Positions 13,774-17,748 of a stretch of 17,748 nucleotides of DNA are shown one piece after another. Below the pieces are notes generated by a model that saw only the letters and a program-made list of their open reading frames with translations, did not search any database and had not been told where the DNA came from. How positions within the stretch are numbered: position 1 is the first letter of the stretch; each line of letters begins with the position of its first letter. The position numbers were made by a program, and so were the translations under genes. Source of the DNA: Actinomycetota bacterium. GTDB lineage: Bacteria > Actinomycetota > UBA4738. The DNA lies in assembly GCA_005885025.1 (NCBI GenBank), contig VAYC01000013.1:1-17748 (forward strand), given 5' to 3'.

Positions 13774-14067
13774 ATGCCAGTTGAGATCGACGTCGACCAC
13801 GTCGCCCGGTTGGCGCGATTGGCCCTGACGCCCGAGGAGCGCGAGCGCTTCCGCCGCCAGCTCGGTCTCATCCTGGAGCACGCCGAGAAGGTCAGGGAAG
13901 TCGCGGCAGACGACGTTCCGCCGACCTCGCATCCCGTTCCGCGATCCAACGTCTATCGTCCCGACGAGGTCGGCCCGTGCCTCACTCAGGAGGAAGCGCT
14001 GGCAGGTGCGCCGGAGGTCGAGGGGGGTCGGTTCAAGGTCCCTCGCATCGTCGAGCAGGAGGAATGA
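13774..14067 (+). CDS. gatC: Asp-tRNA(Asn)/Glu-tRNA(Gln) amidotransferase subunit C
   Basis: 97 residues, the normal GatC length. The N-terminal VDHVARLARLALTPEERERF helix and FRRQLGLILEHAEKV are diagnostic; the central PTSHPVPRSNVYRPDEV stretch is the extended belt that wraps the GatA-GatB interface, and KVPRIVE is the usual C-terminal motif. GatC stabilises the GatCAB complex that amidates mischarged Glu-tRNA(Gln) or Asp-tRNA(Asn), so its presence suggests that the organism lacks glutaminyl- and/or asparaginyl-tRNA synthetase (inference). Its TGA overlaps the first of two ATGs at the head of gatA. Confidence 0.96.
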   Translation: MPVEIDVDHVARLARLALTPEERERFRRQLGLILEHAEKVREVAADDVPPTSHPVPRSNVYRPDEVGPCLTQEEALAGAPEVEGGRFKVPRIVEQEE

Positions 14068-15545
14068 TGGCGGAGCTGTGCGACCTCTCCGCGGACGAGT
14101 TGGCCCGCCGCCTTCGGGTCAAGGAGGTCAGCGCGGTGGAGATCGCCGAGTCGGCCCTGCGACGGATGGAGGCTCTCGACGAACGGCTGCATACCTTCCT
14201 GACCCCGACCCCCGACCTCGCTCGGGAGCAGGCGCGGGCGGCCGACGCCCGCCTCGGCGAGGGACCGGAGGTTCCGGCTCCAGCCGGCATCCCTCTCGCC
14301 CTCAAGGACGTCCTGACGACGAGGGGGATCCGCAGCACGGCCGGCTCCAAGATCCTCGAACCCTACGTGCCCCCTTACGACTGCACACCGTGGGCCAGAC
14401 TGAAAGCCGCGGGCTCGGTCCTGGTCGGAAAGACGAACTGCGACGAGTTCGCCATGGGCTCCTCGAACGAGAACTCGGCGTTCGGACCGGTCCGGAACCC
14501 CTGGAACCTCGAGACGGTCCCCGGCGGGTCGTCGGGAGGCTCGGCCGCCGCCGTGGCCTCGGGCCAGGCTGTGTGGGCGCTGGGCACCGATACGGGCGGC
14601 TCGGTCCGCCAGCCGGCGGCCCTGTGCGGCGTGGTCGGCCTGAAGCCCACCTACGGGCGGATCTCCCGGTACGGGTTGATCGCGTTCGCCTCGTCGCTCG
14701 ATCATGTGGGCACGTTCACGCGAAGCGTTCGGGACGCGGCCATCCTCCTGTCGGCAATCGCGGGCAACGACCCACTCGACGCTACGAGCCTGCCGGAGCC
14801 GGCCCGCGACTACACGGAGGGATTGGAGGGGGGAGTTCGGGGCCTCCGCGTCGGCGTGGTCGAGGACTGGCTGAGGATGGAAGGGATCCAACCAGGCGTT
14901 CGCGACGCCGTGCGAGGTGCCATCGACCGGCTGCAGAGGCTAGGAGCCTCCGTGGACGAGGCGAAGCTGCCGCACGCGGACTACGCCCTGTCCGCCTATT
15001 ACCTCATCGCGCCGGCCGAGTGTTCCTCGAACCTGGCTCGTTACGACGGCGTGCGCTACGGGTTCAGGGCTGAAGGCCGGGACGTGGTGGAGATGAACAT
15101 GAAGACCCGGGGCGCCGGATTCGGCGACGAGGTGAAACGGCGGATCATGCTCGGCACGTACGCCCTGTCGGCCGGCTACTACGAGGCCTATTACGGGCAG
15201 GCCCAGAAGGTCCGGACGCTCGTCATCCGCGACTACGAGCAGGCCTTCGAGCGCTTCGACCTGCTGGTCGGCCCCACCTCGCCGACCACGGCCTTCCGGT
15301 TGGGGGAGAAGACCGGCGATCCGCTGGCCATGTACCTCTCGGATGTCTTCACGATCCCGTCCGACCTCTCGGGGACGCCCGCCATCTCGATCCCGTGCGG
15401 ACTGGCACCGGACGGCCTGCCCGTGGGCTTCCAGATCATGGGGAAGCTGATGGACGAAGCCACGGTGCTTCGAGCCGCCCACGCTTTGGAGCAGGACCTG
15501 GGCTTCTCTTCGCGCCCGCCCCTGCTCGAAGGGGCTTCGGCCTAA
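14067..15545 (+). CDS. gatA: Asp-tRNA(Asn)/Glu-tRNA(Gln) amidotransferase subunit A (amidase)
   Basis: 492 residues, amidase-signature family; it hydrolyses glutamine and passes ammonia through the complex to GatB. The Ser-cisSer-Lys triad is present: K80 in LALKDVLTT, S155 in GGSSGGSAA and nucleophile S179 in TDTGGSVRQPAA, at spacings that match characterised GatA proteins. GLKPTYGRISRYGLIAFASS and SDVFTIPSDLSGTPAISIPCG are further GatA signatures. AGGAGG at 14057-14062 lies 4 nt before the ATG at 14067 and only 1 nt before the ATG at 14064, so 14067 is preferred. Coupled to gatC by overlap. Its stop overlaps the stop of the convergent DMT transporter gene. Confidence 0.97.
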   Translation: MAELCDLSADELARRLRVKEVSAVEIAESALRRMEALDERLHTFLTPTPDLAREQARAADARLGEGPEVPAPAGIPLALKDVLTTRGIRSTAGSKILEPYVPPYDCTPWARLKAAGSVLVGKTNCDEFAMGSSNENSAFGPVRNPWNLETVPGGSSGGSAAAVASGQAVWALGTDTGGSVRQPAALCGVVGLKPTYGRISRYGLIAFASSLDHVGTFTRSVRDAAILLSAIAGNDPLDATSLPEPARDYTEGLEGGVRGLRVGVVEDWLRMEGIQPGVRDAVRGAIDRLQRLGASVDEAKLPHADYALSAYYLIAPAECSSNLARYDGVRYGFRAEGRDVVEMNMKTRGAGFGDEVKRRIMLGTYALSAGYYEAYYGQAQKVRTLVIRDYEQAFERFDLLVGPTSPTTAFRLGEKTGDPLAMYLSDVFTIPSDLSGTPAISIPCGLAPDGLPVGFQIMGKLMDEATVLRAAHALEQDLGFSSRPPLLEGASA

Positions 15546-16525
15546 CCGGCTGCGCCCTCGGCCGGCTCGCCCGGTGGAACGCGGCGGGCTGTGATGATCA
15601 GGGCGACCCCGACGAGGATGATCGCCGCGGCGACGAGGGTTCGGGCGGCCAACAATTCGTTCAGGAACAGCCAGCCGAGGAAGACGGCGATCACAGGATT
15701 GACGTAGGCGTAGGTGGCCACGAGTGACGTAGGGGCGTTCCTCAGCAACCATACATACGAGGCGAATCCGATCCACGAGCCCACGGTGATCAGATAGACC
15801 AGCCCGCCCAGCGACTCACCCGAGATGTTCTGCGGGTGGAAGCGGCCCAGCTCGCCCGCGACCAAGGCCACCACGCCGAGCAGCACACCGCCCGCGAGCA
15901 TCTCCATCGCTGTGCCGACCAGCGGCCGGCGGGGGAGGGGGGCCCGGCGCGCATACAGGGATCCCACGGCCCAGGAAAGCGACGCCCCCACCACCACGAG
16001 CACGCGCAGGGGATCGACGTGCCCCCGGCCACGTCCGGCGGTGAGCAGCACCAGTCCGCCGAACCCGAGCACGAGTCCGGCGACCGCCCAGCCAGACAAC
16101 CGCTGCCCGTAGATGAGCCGATCGAGAAGGGCCAGCCATATCGGGACCATGGCGATCACCAGCGCGACGATCCCCGTGGGCACGCGTTGCTCGCTCCACG
16201 AAACCAATCCGTTTCCTCCTAGGAGCAGGAGCCCCCCGACGATGGCAGCGGCCCGCCACTGGCGCCACCCCGGGCGGTCGTGCTCGGTATCCCCTCGACG
16301 GATGGACCACAGGTAGAGGACGGCGCCGGCGATCACGAACCGGATCGACGCGCTGAGGAAGGGCGGGATCGTCCGTACGGCGAGCCGGATGGCCAAGTAG
16401 GTCGATCCCCAGATCACGTACACGGCGCTGAGGGCAAGCCAGATGTGGGTCGGAGAGGCGTGTCCGCGCGGGGTAGCCGCCCCGCTGCTCCCATCGGCCG
16501 GGACCGGGCGGCGGAGGAGCCTCAT
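15542..16525 (-). CDS. EamA/DMT-superfamily transporter
   Basis: 327 residues with ten hydrophobic segments arranged as two EamA repeats, the pattern of the 10-TMS drug/metabolite exporter group. N-terminal family motifs are visible: VYVIWGSTYLAIRLAV in helix 1 and PPFLSASIRFVIAGAVLYLW in helix 2. The second repeat has VGSWIGFASYVWLLRN, then TYAYVNPVIAVFLGWLFLNE, which is the most conserved DMT segment. Such proteins export amino acids or other small metabolites, but the substrate cannot be read here. The ATG at 16525 is chosen because the family domain starts soon after it; the frame extends to 16798 only across the gatB promoter and gene start. It lies on the opposite strand between gatA and gatB, convergent with the former and divergent from the latter (85-bp gap). 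Confidence 0.9.
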   Translation of the reverse strand: MRLLRRPVPADGSSGAATPRGHASPTHIWLALSAVYVIWGSTYLAIRLAVRTIPPFLSASIRFVIAGAVLYLWSIRRGDTEHDRPGWRQWRAAAIVGGLLLLGGNGLVSWSEQRVPTGIVALVIAMVPIWLALLDRLIYGQRLSGWAVAGLVLGFGGLVLLTAGRGRGHVDPLRVLVVVGASLSWAVGSLYARRAPLPRRPLVGTAMEMLAGGVLLGVVALVAGELGRFHPQNISGESLGGLVYLITVGSWIGFASYVWLLRNAPTSLVATYAYVNPVIAVFLGWLFLNELLAARTLVAAAIILVGVALIITARRVPPGEPAEGAAG

Positions 16526-16594
16526 GCCCGCCCATGCTATCGGCCGGATGTCGGCGGGCCGTTGGCCCTTCCGTCGACACGAGCCCGCGGCGGC

Positions 16595-16600
16595 TATCGT
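16595..16600 (+). promoter_or_regulatory. Candidate -10 box of gatB
   Basis: TATCGT fits TANNNT and ends 10 nt before the gatB ATG, which has only a GGA directly before it. TCGACA at 16574-16579 could be a -35 but with a short 15-nt spacer. The gene probably has its own promoter in the 85-bp divergent region, as it is cut off from gatCA. Confidence 0.35.
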
Positions 16601-16610
16601 TTCCGTCGGA

Positions 16611-17748
16611 ATGGGCGACGAATTCGAGACCGTCATCGGTCTGGAGTGCCACGTCGAACTGGCCACGGCCAGCAAGATGTTCTGCAGCTGCCCCAACCAG
16701 TTCGGCGCGCCGCCGAACACGAACGTGTGCCCGATCTGCCTGGGACATCCGGGCACGCTCCCCGTACCCAACGAGAAAGCCATCGAGTACACGGCCAAGA
16801 TCGGACTGGCCCTGGACTGCAGGATCGTCGCGCACTCGCTCTTTCACCGGAAGAACTACTTCTATCCGGACATGCCGAAGAACTTCCAGATCTCCCAGTA
16901 CGACGTGCCGCTGTGCGTGGCCGGGCATCTCGACGTCCTGGTGGATGGGGAGGCTCGCCGGATCGGGATCACGCGGGTCCACCTGGAGGAAGACACGGGC
17001 AGGACCGTCCACGCCGGCGCCACCGGCCGCATCGCCGGCGCCGACTATGCGCTGGAAGATTACAACCGCGCCGGCGTGCCACTGGTCGAGGTCGTCTCCG
17101 AGCCCGACATGCGCACGCCGGAGGAAGCCCGCGCCTACTTCACCGAGCTCCGCGCGATCCTCGAAGCGCTGGGAGTCTCCGACGTTCGGATGGAGGAGGG
17201 CTCGCTCCGCTGCGACGCCAACATCAGCGTGCGCCCCATTGGCCACACCGACCTCGGCACGAAGATCGAGATCAAGAACCTCAATTCGATCCGCTCGATC
17301 TACCGGGCCCTGGCCTTCGAACAGGAACGGCAGATCGCCGCCCTGCGAGCGGGCCAGCCGCTCGCCCAGGAGACCCGGCACTGGGACGAGAACCGGAACG
17401 TCACCACGCCCGGCCGGTCCAAGGAGTACGCCTCGGACTACCGATACTTCCCCGAGCCCGACCTCACGCCCATCGAGCCCGATCCCGCATGGATCGAGAA
17501 GCTCCGAAGCGAGTTGCCGGAGCTTCCCTCCGCGCGGCGCGGCCGGTACCAGGACGAATACCGACTCGAGCCGCACCAGGCCGCGGTGATCGGAGGGAGC
17601 CGTTCGTGGGCCGAGTTCCTCGAGAAGGCCGTCGCGATGGGAGCCGAGCCCCGGGCCGCGGCCAACTGGATGACGGGCGACCTTGCGGCGTTGCTCCGGG
17701 AGCACGACCAGTCGCTCGAGGGATCGAAGGTGACACCCCAGCACATCG
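16611..17748 (+). CDS. gatB: Asp-tRNA(Asn)/Glu-tRNA(Gln) amidotransferase subunit B, N-terminal part (3' end outside window)
   Basis: The first ~379 codons of GatB (usually ~480), open to the right edge. The N-terminus GDEFETVIGLECHVELAT is the family start. The zinc-binding cysteines C25-x-C27 and C40-x2-C43 (FCSCPNQFG, NVCPICLGHPG) are intact. Further GatB signatures are FHRKNYFYPDMPKNFQISQY, GITRVHLEEDTG, DYNRAGVPLVEVVSEPD, MEEGSLRCDANISVRP, KIEIKNLNSIRSI and SKEYASDYRYFPEPDL. GatB is the kinase that activates the tRNA-bound Glu/Asp and binds the tRNA; the C-terminal tRNA-binding YqeY-like tail is only partly inside the window. It forms GatCAB with the gatC and gatA products encoded ~1 kb upstream beyond an opposite-strand transporter gene. 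Confidence 0.96.
   Translation, partial: MGDEFETVIGLECHVELATASKMFCSCPNQFGAPPNTNVCPICLGHPGTLPVPNEKAIEYTAKIGLALDCRIVAHSLFHRKNYFYPDMPKNFQISQYDVPLCVAGHLDVLVDGEARRIGITRVHLEEDTGRTVHAGATGRIAGADYALEDYNRAGVPLVEVVSEPDMRTPEEARAYFTELRAILEALGVSDVRMEEGSLRCDANISVRPIGHTDLGTKIEIKNLNSIRSIYRALAFEQERQIAALRAGQPLAQETRHWDENRNVTTPGRSKEYASDYRYFPEPDLTPIEPDPAWIEKLRSELPELPSARRGRYQDEYRLEPHQAAVIGGSRSWAEFLEKAVAMGAEPRAAANWMTGDLAALLREHDQSLEGSKVTPQHI

Noticed and set aside
15816..17744. A 642-codon open frame on the minus strand
   Set aside because: It is antisense to gatB and out of frame with the DMT transporter, both clearly real.
1..17748. CRISPR arrays, tRNA/rRNA genes, insertion sequences, prophage or defence genes
   Set aside because: No spaced direct repeats, cloverleaf-like sequences, transposase or integrase motifs, or phage proteins were seen; gene content is metabolic, regulatory and housekeeping. 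The CPBP protease gene (Abi-like) alone is not evidence of a defence island.

Overview
This is a GC-rich, gene-dense bacterial chromosome segment. Open frames run on both strands, there are many GTG starts, and 4-nt ATGA/GTGA overlaps link genes within operons. Gene content points to an actinobacterium-like organism (Actinomycetota or a close high-GC lineage): an ECF sigma factor with an RskA-type anti-sigma factor, an LCP (LytR-CpsA-Psr) cell-wall ligase with a LytR_C domain, PadR and XRE regulators, TANNNT-type -10 boxes, and a GatCAB tRNA amidotransferase. That placement is inferred from gene content; no rRNA or other marker is present to prove it.

Left part (1-4462): the 3' end of a crotonyl-CoA carboxylase/reductase gene faces methylmalonyl-CoA epimerase, which is preceded by a small XRE regulator in the same operon. 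Both enzymes belong to ethylmalonyl-CoA/methylmalonyl-CoA metabolism. After a divergent 265-bp promoter region come a divergent FtsH-like AAA protease and an acetyl-CoA acetyltransferase with its own promoter and ribosome binding site.

Middle (4467-9032): a CPBP-family membrane protease gene lies convergent to the thiolase gene and divergent from a tightly packed four-gene operon: PadR regulator, acyl-CoA dehydrogenase, acyl-CoA thioesterase and MFS exporter. The order suggests a regulated module that oxidises an acyl-CoA, hydrolyses it and exports the acid. An ACATT-GG-AATGT inverted repeat sits just before the padR start.

Right-middle (9029-12375, minus strand): an ECF sigma/anti-sigma pair with overlapping genes, downstream of an acyl-CoA synthetase gene. 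A GATCC-N16-CGAAT element before the sigma gene resembles a SigK-type autoregulated promoter.

Right part (12426-17748): the LCP protein, then gatC-gatA, then a convergent DMT/EamA transporter gene, then the first ~379 codons of gatB, which runs off the window. gatB is therefore split from gatCA by a transporter gene on the opposite strand.

No tRNA, rRNA, CRISPR array, insertion sequence or phage gene was found. No gene-free stretch exceeds 300 bases; the longest is 1067-1331. All four convergent gene pairs are 11 bp or less apart or overlap, so none has room for a conventional intrinsic terminator. I see no unmistakably new system. The best candidates are the PadR-controlled acyl-CoA/export operon, the divergent FtsH with an altered Walker B motif, and the SigK-like autoregulatory site.
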